64,000 nucleotides of DNA. Source: Typha latifolia (taxonomy: Eukaryota; Streptophyta; Magnoliopsida; Poales; Typhaceae). Below are positions 11,092-23,244 of the stretch, piece after piece (the stretch's first letter is position 1; every line of letters begins with the position of its first letter). The stretch covers positions 2,119,188 to 2,183,187 of the forward strand of contig CM034101.1 of assembly GCA_019914945.1 (NCBI GenBank). The letters run 5' to 3'. The notes under the pieces were generated by a model. That model worked only from the letters and a program-made list of their open reading frames with translations, ran no database searches and was not told the origin of the DNA. The translations under genes and the position numbers were made by a program.

Positions 11092-13722
11092 ATGTTGAGA
11101 GCAAAGCAACTTGGCACTCTCACACAGTGTGCTAGATCATTCTATCTTAATGGTCCACGATGTGGTAGTGCAGATGGAGCATCATGTACTTGCTCTGAAG
11201 ATGAAACCAGTGTTCCAAGAAAACAACCTTCATCCACTGGTCAACAGCAAAAGAAGGCCAGTTTTTCAGCTGAAGCTCCAGTAAAAGCTGCTTCTCCCTA
11301 CTTACAAAATGCAGTTGGATCTGTTGGTCACAAAAGTTATGGTTACACAGCTTCCCTTCCACATATTGTCTCCTCCCCATCAACTTTGAAGTCAGACTTA
11401 ACTTCCGGAAACAGTAAAAGCAACCATGTTCATGATGCGGATCATACTCCTGGAAATAATTTGCATCATTCTTCTAGACAGACTGCTGAACACTTTGCCA
11501 AGCCAGCTACTGCAACCTCTGGCGTGTGTTCTGAAAAAATAGTGAATTACAGGATCGCAGGTGCAGATGGACATGGTATTCACACACCTCAAACTTGCAT
11601 GGTTGATTCTTCCCAGCCTTTATCAAGTAGTAGGTCTTCGAGTGGCAAGTCCCACAATAAAGCTTATTATTCTAAAGATCAGCCTCACTTATCAGGTGAT
11701 GCTGTTGAAAGCTCTAACTGCAATTCTTCTCGACTTGATGATTTTGGGGATAATGTTTCAAGGGCTGACTATGTACAAGCTAAGAAAAATATTTCTGAAC
11801 CTACTGTTGTGAATCATAGATTACTATCAGAGACAAAGAATCAAAGACAGTCTGTTAAGCATGTAGCAAAATTCCATTCTGATAGTTTTGCTTCACATGC
11901 CAAGCCTGAGGAACTCTTGGGGAAAAAAATGCCAGGTGTTACTTTTGACAATATCGGGTCTGTCAGTAAATCTCAACATGCTGCAAGATCAGTAAGAGTA
12001 CATGCTGGAGGTGCTGCATCTAACTTCCGTTCTGCAAATTCTTTACGTGCTGTTGAAAGGTACTCTAACACATTGCAGCAGTTAAAATGGGGACCAGCAA
12101 CTGAACATGCTTTGGATGATCTTCAGTGCAAATTAGATGCTTTCCAAGCAAATCAAGTGCTTAAGCTGCTGCATGATCACTCTGTTGCTTTGGGATTTTT
12201 TAAATGGTTAAAATGTCAACCTGGGTTCAGGCATGATGGTCACACTTACACTACCATGATTGGTATTCTTGGACAAGCGAGACAGTTTGGTTTAATGAGG
12301 AAACTTCTAGAAGAGATGATTAGAGATGGTTGTCGGCCAACTGTGGTGACTTACAACCGTCTGATCCATGCATATGGCCGTGCTAATTACATCGGTGAGG
12401 CTGTTAAGGTTTTCCAGGAAATGCAGGAAGCTGGCTATGACCCTGATCGGGTAACTTATTGCACACTCATTGATATCCATGCAAAAGCTGGATACCTGGA
12501 AGTTTCAATGAACTTGTATCACAAGATGCAAGTAGTAGGCCTTTCTCCTGACACTTTTACTTATAGTGCAATGGTCAATTGCCTCGGGAAAGGCGGCCAT
12601 CTTGCTGCTGCATACAAGCTGTTCTGCGAGATGATTGATCACGGCTGTGTTCCTAACCTGGTCACATACAATATTATGATTGCGCTTCAAGCTAAAGCAA
12701 GGAATTATTCAAGTGTAGTGAATCTCTACAGAGACATGCAGGCTGCTGGATTTCGTCCTGACAAAATAACTTACAGCATAGTTATGGATGTTCTCGGTCG
12801 TTGTGGTCGTCTTGATGAAGCAGAAGCTGTGCTTGTCGAGATGAAACGGGATTGGGTTCCTGATGAACCTGTATATGGTCTTTTAGTAGACTTGTGGGGT
12901 AAAGCTGGCAATGTAGATAAGGCTCAAGCATGGTATCAAACAATGCTTGACGCAGACTTGCGGCCTAATGTACCAACAAGCAATTCCCTGTTGAGTGCTT
13001 TTCTCAAGGTACACAGGTTTGCAGATGCCTACAATGTGCTACAAAACATGCTTCGTTTGGGACTTTTCCCCTCTCTCCAGACCTACACTCTACTTCTCAG
13101 CTGCTGTACTGAGAATAGCCCACAAATGGGGCTGTGTTGCCAGCTCATGGCCATTACAGGCCACCCAGCTCATATGTTTCTATCGTGTTTGCCAGATGCG
13201 GAACCAGGCGGACAAAATGTGAGGGTCCATGCTGGCCATTTCTTGGACATGATACATAGTGAGGACAGAGAGAGCAAACGGGGTTTCGTGGATGCTGTTA
13301 TAGATTTCCTTCACAAGTCCGGTCTTAAGGAGGAGGCTGGATTTGTATGGGAGGTGGCATCCCAGAGGAATGTTTATCCAGACTCGATCAAGGAGAAGAG
13401 CTCATCTTACTGGCTCATCAATCTACATGTGATGTCAGAGGGCACTGCATTGACTGCATTATCTAGGACACTTGCTTGGTTTCACAGGCAGATGCTGGCT
13501 TCAGGCATTGGGCCGCAAAGAATCGATATCATCACAGGCTGGGGAAGGAGAAGCAGGGTTACAGGTTCATCATTGGTTCGTCGATCTGTTCAAGAGCTGC
13601 TAGATCTCTTCAGATTCCCGTTCTTTACTGAAAATGGCAATACGGGATGCTTTGTGGGATGTGGTGAATCTCTCAACAGATGGTTGCTCAATTCATATAT
13701 AGAGCGCATGCACTTATTGTAG
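11092..13722 (+). CDS. PPR-SMR protein, At1g18900/At1g74750 subfamily (876 aa)
   Basis: A single coding exon of 876 codons. The start is ATG 11092, just after the leader-intron acceptor; an upstream in-frame TTG at 11083 lies partly in the intron. Residues 1-330 are a low-complexity, Ser/His/Asn-rich leader beginning MLRAKQLG, expected to include an organelle-targeting peptide. From about residue 382 to 695 there are nine consecutive P-type pentatricopeptide motifs of about 35 aa, each with the VTYN/FTYS helix start and a closing G-x-x-P. P-type PPR tracts bind single-stranded organelle RNA base by base. The C-terminus (about 776-870) is an SMR domain with the subfamily form INLHVMSEGTA and TGWG (815-818), recalling MutS2-type nucleases. 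By memory of the family, the LHVMSEG variant and the ending ERMHLL are normal for this subfamily. The two Arabidopsis members are thought to be mitochondrial. RNA target unknown. Confidence 0.95.
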   Translation: MLRAKQLGTLTQCARSFYLNGPRCGSADGASCTCSEDETSVPRKQPSSTGQQQKKASFSAEAPVKAASPYLQNAVGSVGHKSYGYTASLPHIVSSPSTLKSDLTSGNSKSNHVHDADHTPGNNLHHSSRQTAEHFAKPATATSGVCSEKIVNYRIAGADGHGIHTPQTCMVDSSQPLSSSRSSSGKSHNKAYYSKDQPHLSGDAVESSNCNSSRLDDFGDNVSRADYVQAKKNISEPTVVNHRLLSETKNQRQSVKHVAKFHSDSFASHAKPEELLGKKMPGVTFDNIGSVSKSQHAARSVRVHAGGAASNFRSANSLRAVERYSNTLQQLKWGPATEHALDDLQCKLDAFQANQVLKLLHDHSVALGFFKWLKCQPGFRHDGHTYTTMIGILGQARQFGLMRKLLEEMIRDGCRPTVVTYNRLIHAYGRANYIGEAVKVFQEMQEAGYDPDRVTYCTLIDIHAKAGYLEVSMNLYHKMQVVGLSPDTFTYSAMVNCLGKGGHLAAAYKLFCEMIDHGCVPNLVTYNIMIALQAKARNYSSVVNLYRDMQAAGFRPDKITYSIVMDVLGRCGRLDEAEAVLVEMKRDWVPDEPVYGLLVDLWGKAGNVDKAQAWYQTMLDADLRPNVPTSNSLLSAFLKVHRFADAYNVLQNMLRLGLFPSLQTYTLLLSCCTENSPQMGLCCQLMAITGHPAHMFLSCLPDAEPGGQNVRVHAGHFLDMIHSEDRESKRGFVDAVIDFLHKSGLKEEAGFVWEVASQRNVYPDSIKEKSSSYWLINLHVMSEGTALTALSRTLAWFHRQMLASGIGPQRIDIITGWGRRSRVTGSSLVRRSVQELLDLFRFPFFTENGNTGCFVGCGESLNRWLLNSYIERMHLL

Positions 13723-13965
13723 CATTTTTCTACTTTCTACCCTGATAGGAGCTTCTTGCTGTCTGTTGTAGTAAGTTACTCTAGTTTAGAGTTTTAGGCC
13801 TTTAGGCAGATGCAATTTTGTGGATCGATTTGGATACATCCTCGCCTGCATCTGTCTATCTATTTTGCTTTCTCCAGCTATAACCGTTGTAATATGTCCA
13901 TTTATTTGTTTAAATTTGCTGAGGTTTGATTGGTGGACGATCTATTTATGTCCCTGTTCTGTTTT

Positions 13966-13971
13966 AATAAA
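13966..13971 (+). terminator. Poly(A) signal of the PPR-SMR gene
   Basis: A canonical AATAAA lies 244 bases after the stop codon in a T-rich context, a plausible near-upstream element for 3' end formation. Confidence 0.6.
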
Positions 13972-14778
13972 GTGGATTAATACCACAGATTTTGTCTGAT
14001 TGGTGTTCTAAATACTTGTCATTTGTTGCATGTTTAATTCACTATTGGCAGATCAGTGTGCATTCAATTTCTCAATTAGGATTGACGTAAGATGTACAAA
14101 TCTTGGGATTTGCCATCAATTCAAGGGACTCTCAATTTCATGCATAGTTCTGGGAATTGAAATCTGATAGGAATCTTCAAAAGGGAATGGCTCAAGGTCA
14201 ATTGGTAAATTGATGAATTAGTCTCTCGAGTTCCACCATTTCTTGAGATTGTTTTATGCGAGCGATGGTCTAAAACTCGGATAACTAAACCGGATAAAAT
14301 TTGGGTACCACTATATCCGGTCTAAAATCCGGGTCTTTATTGATACCGCCGTATGATCTATAATCCTGTACCCGATGATTTGAGTTTTTATTAAGTTTAA
14401 GTCTGACCGGTTTTATTTGCTGGTTTAATTCACTTTTAAATTTAAATAGAATCAGATAAAATTTGCTACCCTCGGATCCAGCTCAATAAAATCGCTGAAT
14501 CGGATAATAAATTTGAAATATAAATTAAAGGTCGCTAAGTAAACTATTAAATCTTAGAATTCTTTTTAATATAAGTTAATTTTTATGAAATTATTTTATA
14601 TTTAAAAATCGCTGTCCCGGTTTTAAGCATCACTAATCTTCATTCATATGTAAGTTTGGAAGTATAAAAAGCTAGCAGGGTTAGTTTGGTCAAAAATTCC
14701 AACAATATGGATAAAATTCTTGGGAGTTAACGGGTCGGGAACATTAAGTGCTCGGAAGATGTTCGAAGGAATACCTCA
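13972..14778. other. Spacer between the PPR gene and the oxidoreductase gene
   Basis: Non-coding and AT-rich. Most of 14263-14633 looks like an old terminal-inverted-repeat element (separate entry). The final 100 bases before 14779 should contain the oxidoreductase promoter and leader. A TATAAAAAG string at about 14665-14673 is a candidate TATA box about 110 bases upstream of the ATG. Confidence 0.45.
14263..14633. mobile_element. Possible degenerate TIR element
   Basis: The left end GATGGTCTAAAAC-TCGG (from 14264) matches the inverse of the right end, GATGCTTAAAACCGGG (to 14632), with a few mismatches. The interior carries scattered CCGG/CGGATAA motifs in both orientations, as in subterminal repeats of class II elements. 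I could not find a matching target-site duplication at any reasonable boundary, so both identity and exact limits are uncertain. Confidence 0.35.
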
Positions 14779-17700
14779 ATGAGGAGCTGCGCACCTGTGA
14801 GTCTCCTCCTCCATTTTGGTGCCTCTTTGGGGTGTGCGTCTTGTTTCCGGAGCAACAATGTCCGTTGCCGTCTTCCCTTAAACTACAAGAAGCGTTTCTT
14901 CTCCTCTCCAGCTGCAAGCAGCGGTGAACAAGTATTCTCTTTTGCTTCTCTCTCTCTCTGTGAGATTTTGTCCATATCCAATCTTCTCATAGCTGAAACG
15001 AGTTCATAAACTATCAAGCATTATTCTTTTTTCCATCGGTTTTCCTCTTTATCATATTGCTTGCTAGTAGACTAGTATTCATATAAATGTCGACCTTTTC
15101 TTTCTTTTGTTTGCTTCCTTTATTTCGTATTACTAGATACTACAGTATGAGGTGGATGTTCGCCAGTCATGAAATGAGCGCAACATTTATGTGTTAAGCT
15201 TCTGGTTGTGGCTTGTTTCTTGTCCCGGTAATGAATATAGAAGACGTGTCTTGGTCTTGGTTGAGAACTTTTGGGAAAATTATATAAAGACATGCTTGGT
15301 GGTTTAGTAAGTGAATAGACTTTTTCGGCATTTAAATGTGTCCGCATATTGAGGATCTTGATGATGAACATTTGACGAGATTTTCAGGGCTGGGGAGGCC
15401 TTGCACGGTATGTGCTTGGTGAGTATGGGCTTCAATTATGCTCAAAAGATCAAATTCTAGTTGTTCCTGAATGCCAGTCTAAAATTGAGTAGGGTATAGT
15501 TAATTTTGGTTTCTTATCTCGAAGTTATTATATCTGAATCTCCAATATCCATTTTCCAGTAAGTTATTCTACACTTCCCATTTCCTGGAATTTCATATAG
15601 CTAATAGCTGGTTTAAATGGGCAGGCGAATGAGCAATTATTGGTGGTGGTTGGTGCTGGCGCAGCTGGAATTTATGCTTCAATAAGAGCCAAAAGCATAG
15701 CTCCTAACTTGAATGTGCTGGTTGTTGAGAAGGGAAAGCCTTTGTCAAAGGTAGACTCTCTTATTAAGTAGAAACTTCATGCTCATTAATCATTTAAAAA
15801 TTAAAATATCTCTATCTTCTATGAATCTTTGAAAGACAGTAAGTTTGAATATCTATTTTTGTTGATGGTAATAATTTGATTCAAAAGTCACAAAACTCCA
15901 ATTGAAAATAAGTAAATCATGTATAGTCGAGTCTAGTGTTGGATACTATTTTCTTAAAACTAATTTACTCTTCGGACTTGATCCACACGTGTGAATCAAG
16001 TCGAGCTGGGCCAGGCGACTCACATGTGCGAGTTGATTTGCATAGATTCCTTTACCCATAGAATATGTACATCTTTTGGAGCTCAAAGCTCATAAGAAGT
16101 TTGACATTTATATATTTAACTAACATTTTTTAAATATCTAATATGGTACTAAACTTACTTCTTTTTACTTTTTATTGTCATAGTACTTATTTTAAAGTCA
16201 ATTTTCATTTGCTTTTCTTTATGAATTTGAATAAGTGAATAAATGATATTAAAAATACTCTTAAAGTTCTTTTAATTCCACCATTAATCCATCATTAATA
16301 ATATGTGAACCACATTTAAATTGGGCTCAAAGTTTATAAAATATTCATGTTCATATACATAATATTTCTAACAATCTTTTCACTCTTTTGACTAATATTA
16401 ATGCATATTTCTGCTGCAACAATGTTGCCGAATGATTTAGAAGTCTGTACTTGATGGTTTGCTTTTACAAATCTACCATAATAAATCTCAAAAAATTTCC
16501 TTGGGCATCTTGCTTTGCAAACTTCAATAGATTAGAACACCAGCAATGGTTGGCGATAAGTCAAGGTCAATACAAACAGACAACCTTACTTGCATTGTGT
16601 TATTTACTCCTGATTCATCGAAATAAAGCAAGCTATGAGCTTATGACTCTTTGTGCAACATAGTATTCTTGAAAAAATTTACCCTAGTTGTCAAGCTACC
16701 TAAGCAGCCTCCTTTCTAAAAGCTGGCAATTGGCTTTTGAAAGATATAAAACTAACCATACTTAAGCAGGAAGCTTGGGATCGATTAAGAGGCTTTGGGC
16801 ATGTTCGAGGAGACCGTATAGTACACTAATATGAAGAAATTGCTTTGGGAGGGAGAGTGCACCGAAAAAGATGTAAAAATGAATTAGTAAAGGAATGGCA
16901 TATCACATGATCACACTTTCATTAAATATAGCTGAATATAAGAAACTGATTGTGGACACCAACTAGTTAGGGTTAAAGAGTGAAGGCTTTTCTCCTCTAT
17001 TTGATGATTTCATTATCCTTATTATGTAATTTATTGTTCAGTTAATATCATCTGTAGGTGAAAATATCTGGTGGAGGTCGATGCAATGTCACCAATGGGC
17101 ATTTTGTTGAGGCAGTGGTAAGAGATAAAATCTTTTATTTAGCTGTTACATTTTTCTTGAACTAACCTCTATTCTTGCCATCTTAAATGTACAAGGACTG
17201 ACATTTCAATCAATGTCCACCATGGATCAATAGTATGACTTTATGCGTATATATACATATATATAGTGAGATATATGTAAAGAGCCATTTGTGGTATATA
17301 GCTACCCTAGGAGAGATATTGATTTATATTATTTGAAAAGAGAAGTTCTTCTGCGATTACTCCAAATTTAGAATGCTACTAGTATAACACCTTTTTAGCA
17401 CTGCAGTCAGGGTATATATATGTAAAGCATGATAACATAAATAAAGGCATATGTACTTATACATACATATATTGTAGATGTATAAATATATGAGTAGGTG
17501 TGAAAAATAAATAGTCAAAACTTTCAGTTTTTCATGTATGCTACCATATCCATTGAGATGCCAATGTGAAATTACTCTTCAATATCTCGAAAAATACTGT
17601 TTGGGTTAACTTTTAACTGACATTTTGCAAATGTGCACACATGTATAACTTTCCACCTCCTGTCATCTCTTATCTCGCATTTCTGGACCCAGACAATCAA

Positions 17701-20700
17701 TTGTAATAATCATAATGCCAACTTCTTCCTCCCTAGGTGACTAAAAAATATATATAAAATTATAAATGCCCCTCTCTAGTCATTTATTATCACCTCCAAA
17801 TTAGGACCAAAAAGTTCAGGCTAATCCAGAGTTGCTATTGATACGGTGATGCATCATCAGTCATCTATGAAGATTCAACAAATATTTTTTCATCAAAAAA
17901 GAAAAAAGAATCACTGAAAAGTAGAGTTTGAAGTTCTTGTTATGGTTCTATGTTTCTATCTGCTGAGCATGATTGCATCTGCTTCCTGTTGTATTATTAT
18001 CAGATCTTAGAATTAATGAGTCTGCCTTTTAGGTGAAAAATCATGCACTTAAGAGTTAAGACTTGCTGATTTGATGTAGATTATTCATACTTGACATTAT
18101 GCATTATTGTATTAATGCAGAAACTGGCAGAAAATTACCCTAGGGGGAACAAAGAACTGCAGGGATCTTTCTTCAATGCCCATGGTCCACAAGATACCAT
18201 GTGTTGGTTTTCTGATCATGGAGTTCAGCTTAAGGTAGTCATGAAAACATCTGGAATCTCCTTATTCTTGCGAAGCTACATGTAAACCTTATCAAACATG
18301 TTGCTTTTTGCCTTAGACTGAAGATGATGGAAGAGTTTTTCCTGTTAGTGACAGCTCAGCTTCTGTAGTTGATTGTCTTCTCAATGAAGCAAAAAGGATT
18401 GGAGGTATCGGTTGTGTTTATATGCTGGTGCATTTGAATTCCTTGCCACATGTAATTAAATTTGTCGTATCTCTTTATCAGCTTGTTAGTTACCTCCTTG
18501 AGAACTGTCTATTTTAGCAATTTGTCGTCAATTGCCAAGCCATTACTTTTAACTGTGAGATCTATTCAATATGGTTGTTCTATACCTAAATTATATTTCA
18601 AGTGTAATTAAGAAAAAAATCTCACTGTTGCTTATACATGGCAAAGCATGTTAATGTTTTTTTTTGGTACTGGGTGGAGTATATAGAAACTTCTACAGAG
18701 ACTCGGTGTACATTTTCACTTATAAGTTTCTCAAGATGTTATTTCTTCACTTAGGAGGCAATTGTTGTGAGTGAATATTTTTTTAAACTGCCCCTATTTC
18801 TATTGGCTATAAGATGATTTGCATCTTCAGTACTCTGTTACCTGATCTTCTTCCTTCTAACACAAGTAGTTGCTATTGGAAATTGATTCTCATAGTGGAT
18901 CTCAGCTTAGCCATAGACCACAGGAATACTGAAAGAGACTTGAAAGTTATTTTTTTCGAATCTGAAAACTTATTGACTTAGGGTCACCAGTGAATGCGTT
19001 AACTATATACTGGACTATTCCGGTTGTTCACAAATGTAGTGAAAGATGGAAATTCAGGTCTTAATCCAACAATATGGTTTCACCAGTTGAGGTTTTTGAG
19101 GACTTAAAGTAAATCCCACTTCCCTGTCTCTTGTCTACTACTGAAGAAGAACTACATATAACCTTTGGATAAAGAAGTAGAATTCCTATCTGCGACCTTT
19201 GATACAGACTAGTGGTTTAGCATGTATATTTTATGCTGTCATTCCCAAGTCAAAACATTTAGTTAGTAGGATCCGCTGAAACCAAAATTTCCTTTGCAGT
19301 TGTGCTGCAAACTGGGAAAACCGTCTCAAATGCATCTGTTACTGACAATGGGAAATTTGTTCTGAAGGTTGAGAAACGTACAATAGACTTTGTTGAGTAT
19401 GTAGATGCTGATTATGTCCTAGTTGCTACAGGGAGCAGCCAACAGGTTCGAAGATTTTTTTTGCCTGTTATTAACGTCATATCAGATTTGTGTAGCTATT
19501 TATCTTTTATATGATTTGTTATAGGGTTACTCAATTGCTACCCAGCTTGGTCATTCTGTTATTGACCCAATGCCCAGCTTATTCACATTTAAGATCGCAA
19601 ATACAGAACTGACGAGATTGTCCGGGGTAATGATCTTTATACTTATAATGGAATATCTGTGCAAAGGCATATCTTACTTTTATTATGAGGTTAAATAAAC
19701 TATAATTTCATTTTCAGCATGCAGATCTTGATTGCACAGTTCACTCTTAGATAGACTAAGTTCCATTTTATATTGCATAATGAATTAGTAATCATTGATT
19801 TATGCTCTATTTGCTTAATTGCCTCTTTCCCTTATTTACACCTCAAGATGATCATGATTTCCTATGTCAAAAGCTATCATGGCCTTCTTGTAGACTCTTT
19901 CAATCTTTATTGGAGTTTTGGGGGATTACTTCTTTCGTGCCTGATCCTAAACTGCAGGCATAAGACAAATACTTCTATTTGTCAAATGGCCTAATATATT
20001 TCATTGCAAACTTTGTCCAATTTCTCCCTGATCAATATTTTGACACTTTCTGGAGGGCTGATGTTAAGATGATAAGATTGTAAATACTAAAAAGTTATCA
20101 TTGAGACTAAAAATTTATCATTCTTTAGGAATACTCTCAAGTTTGAGTTATGCTCGAGCCCACTCCGTTTAACTGTAAACTGGCTTGGAGGATGATTTTT
20201 TTTTTTTAAATTTTCATACATTAGCCTAAACATAACAGTTTGCTCCCATTTAGTTGAATATATGGTTTATTGTTTCTTTTTTTCACAATGAACAGGTTAC
20301 GTTTCAAAGAGTTAAAGCCAAGCTGAAACTGGATAATGTTCACATGAGTATACCTGAATTAACTCAGGCAGACAGTTCTTTTATATATCTTACAGATAAG
20401 AGTAAAAACAAAATAAAAATCAATTATGTGATGTTTTCTGAAAATAAAGTTTTGAGTTTGTAGGTCGGGCCTATGTTAGTGACTCACTGGGGACTTAGTG
20501 GGCCTGTAATTCTTCGGTTATCTGCTTGGGGAGCGCGTGAGCTATTTCTTTCTAGTTATACAGGTAGAATCTAAATAATGAATATCTCTATCTGCATCGA
20601 ACATCCATTCAGAAAAGATATTGCTTTTGTTTTTTGGCCTATGTCAGGGGTACTTATAAGTGCATCTTATAAGTGGTCATGTTCATTGGTTTGATGTCTT

Positions 20701-22613
20701 GGAGTTATTCTAACTTTCTAAGTCAGAGTGGTGCTTATGGTGTTATACATTAAAGTGATCACATATTACAAATCATCTTCGTATTTTCTTATGGAAACAA
20801 TTTGATTTGCATATTGGTTTATGATTAACTAATCATGCAAGCCCTGTACTAGTCAATCATTCAAAAGTTTCTGAAGTTGCATTCTAATTCCTTACGATTT
20901 GGAATTTTGGATCATGTCATAGTTTTCCTAATATATCTGTAATGCTTGGCTTACAAGCTTTTCATGCTGTGAATCTTATATGTTCTCAATTTCTTCTGTA
21001 AAAAGATGTAGTAACATACAAATTGTTGAACTTGCAAATTCCTGATGCATTTTAAAATTTTTTTTTTCTTATTTTGGTGGTATGAAAACCTTTGTTTATT
21101 ATGCATTTTTAGCCTTGTAGTCGTAATTTTATATGCACATATTTATCTGGAATTGTATACAGGAATGCTTTTTGTGGACTTCATGCCTGATATTCATATG
21201 GAAGATGTGAAGTGCATCCTCTTTCACCAGAGAGATCAGCTGGGGGTTTGGTTCTTTATTGAAGATGTGAAGTATCTTGCATTCCATAATGAAATAATGA
21301 TTTCAAATTTTCAATGTTTTTTCTGCAGAAGCATAAGGCAAACAATTTCTTTCCTCCACAGTTTGGTTTGGCAAAAAGATTTTGGAGGTTTTTACTGGAA
21401 CAAGAGGTCTTATAGCTTGATAAATTATTTTATTCTGCATGATTTCGTAATATTTTCCAGTACTCCTAGATAAACACTAACCATCTCTCTCCAGGGTTTA
21501 GATGGTGATATGCCATGGGCTTCCATTGCAAATAGCCATTTGAATTCCATAGCTCTTCTTCTAAAGCAATATCCATTTAAGGTAGTAGGAAAGGTATGAA
21601 GTTATTCCTTTCATGTATATTTGTACAAGTCGTGAAAGTTTTTTGTATGGTGCCAACGTAGAGATCTCCTTTTTCTTTAGAGGAAAGTCACATGCTCCTT
21701 ACTCCATGTAGGGACAATTTAAGGATGAATTTGTCACTGCTGGAGGTGTTCCACTTCCAGAGGTTTTTCTCTTATTTGAGGAATTCATCATGAATTATTT
21801 ATTGATGCATATTTTACCTAATTCTGTTCTTTGTTTATGAAGATATCACTTAGCACAATGGAAAGCAAGAAACAACCCAATCTCTTCTTTGCAGGAGAGG
21901 TAACATTTATATTTTTGGAACTGGATTGGAATTTCTGTGCTAAAAATGCATCAGATAAAGGTGGACTTCTTCCAGGTACTCAATGTTGACGGAATCACTG
22001 GTGGATTCAACTTTCAGGTAGCGGTAAACACAGATATTCACAACTTTGTCATATCACTTACTAGAAAAGTATTAGTAGCTTAAAAAGACAGATAAGGTCA
22101 CCGACATAATTAGATATCCTTACTTATAAGTTATCTCCATAATAAGTAGAACAATTTAACAAGAAATCATGTTGCAGAACTGCCCAATGTATCATGTGTA
22201 GTTAGGCATGCATGTCAAGTAATAAACTTCACTATGGCTAAAGTGTAGCACTTTGTCAATTTGACCAGGAGAGTATTTTGTTACACTTAAAAGTTGCCGG
22301 AGTCCAATGTTCTCTTCATCACCCTCTTGTGAGGGGGTTTAGCCTCGGCATATGAAAATAACCCACACGATACATGATAAGTGGCTTTTAAAAATTTTAG
22401 CTGTGTATTTGAAGCAGGGGAGGGGTTTTAGCCTCGGGATATGTGGGTTCTTTTCATAGTTCATTATTGGAAGTTCTCTGACTACTTCAAATCATCACTA
22501 GTCAGTTTCTTGTGTTTTCATGACAGAACGCATGGACTGGCGGATATATTGCAGGGACAAGCATTGGCAGACTAGCATCAAATTATTATCACCTGGCAGA
22601 GGAAGCATCATGA
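14779..22613 (+). CDS. YhiN/HI0933-family FAD-dependent oxidoreductase, probably plastid-targeted (16 exons, 485 aa)
   Basis: Exons: 14779-14931, 15625-15750, 17058-17117, 18121-18234, 18317-18404, 19300-19445, 19525-19626, 20296-20367, 20464-20563, 21163-21245, 21329-21406, 21495-21593, 21712-21762, 21843-21899, 21976-22017, 22527-22613. The first 51 residues are rich in Ser, Arg, Lys and Cys with almost no acidic residues, which suggests an organelle transit peptide, likely plastid. A Rossmann dinucleotide loop GAGAAG (61-66) follows, then the family signature [10 protein letters not shown] (98-107), an ATGS segment before exon 7, the THWGLSGP motif (exon 9), a TAGGV segment (exon 13) and the closing [19 protein letters not shown]. 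These are the landmarks of the bacterial YhiN/HI0933 flavoprotein family and its plant homologues such as At5g39940. The physiological substrate in plants is not known. Intron 8 appears to have a GC donor (see findings). Confidence 0.92.
15937..16373. mobile_element. Probable Copia-like solo LTR in oxidoreductase intron 2
   Basis: The segment starts TGTTGGATAC and ends ATTTCTAACA, so its ends form the short inverted repeat TGTTRGA/TCTAACA typical of Ty1/Copia LTRs. Its length of 437 bp is also typical. No internal retrotransposon sequence flanks it. Near the left end is a near-perfect palindrome centred on CACACGTGTG (15977-16000), followed by a second one around CACATGTG (about 16019-16034). 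The flanking five bases (TCTAG and ATCTT) do not match, so the insertion is old, or the boundaries or the identification are wrong. Confidence 0.45.
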
Positions 22614-22971
22614 TCAAGACTTGGTACAATGAAATGTAAAACTAAAAGTAGAAAAGCAACAAACAAGCCTTAAAGGTACCGAAAGGCATATGAATTATAT
22701 GAATTCAGACAAAAGGAAGGGCCTCTCAAGGTGCCACTAGACGATTCTCCTGGAACTAAAATTTTTTGGCTTAAAGCACGCCATTTTGCTCTTCTAGCAC
22801 CATTGTTTGCCTACAAAGGTATGCTATTGAAGTTTCAAACTTTTATTAGAGTTCCATCTACACAACTTTTGTTTCCAGATGCTCTTTAATACTGTACTAA
22901 TTCCCTTGTCTTTAAACCAGTTACAGATGTCTGCTTACAGTGATCTTGTTGATAGATCAGCCAACCTCGAG

Positions 22972-22977
22972 AATAAA
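22972..22977 (+). terminator. Candidate poly(A) signal of the oxidoreductase gene
   Basis: AATAAA located 359 bases after the stop codon. The distance is long but fits if a short 3' UTR intron (about 22820-22920) is removed. Confidence 0.35.
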
Positions 22978-23244
22978 GAAGTCTTATGATTTGATAAAAG
23001 TTAAGAGCTGAAGGAAAGTGCCCTTACTGATAGTTCTCCCTTTGCCTATGGAAAGGAAAATAATTCTTTGGGACAAGGCATTCAGAAGTATGGAACGAAA
23101 GCTATTGCCCAGATGCGTATTCATCTGTTTTGAGTATGAAATATGAGTTACCAACTATAATTTTGGATCTTTGGGCTATGGAACTGTAAGGATTTTGCTT
23201 TCCTTTGTCACAAGAAGTTGAGGCATGTATCGGATGCCGTCGAT

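Noticed and set aside
15388..15407. A 20-base mini-exon bounded by TTTTCAG and GTATGT between oxidoreductase exons 1 and 2
   Set aside because: Its length would shift the frame; joining 14931 directly to 15625 keeps the frame and the Rossmann motif.
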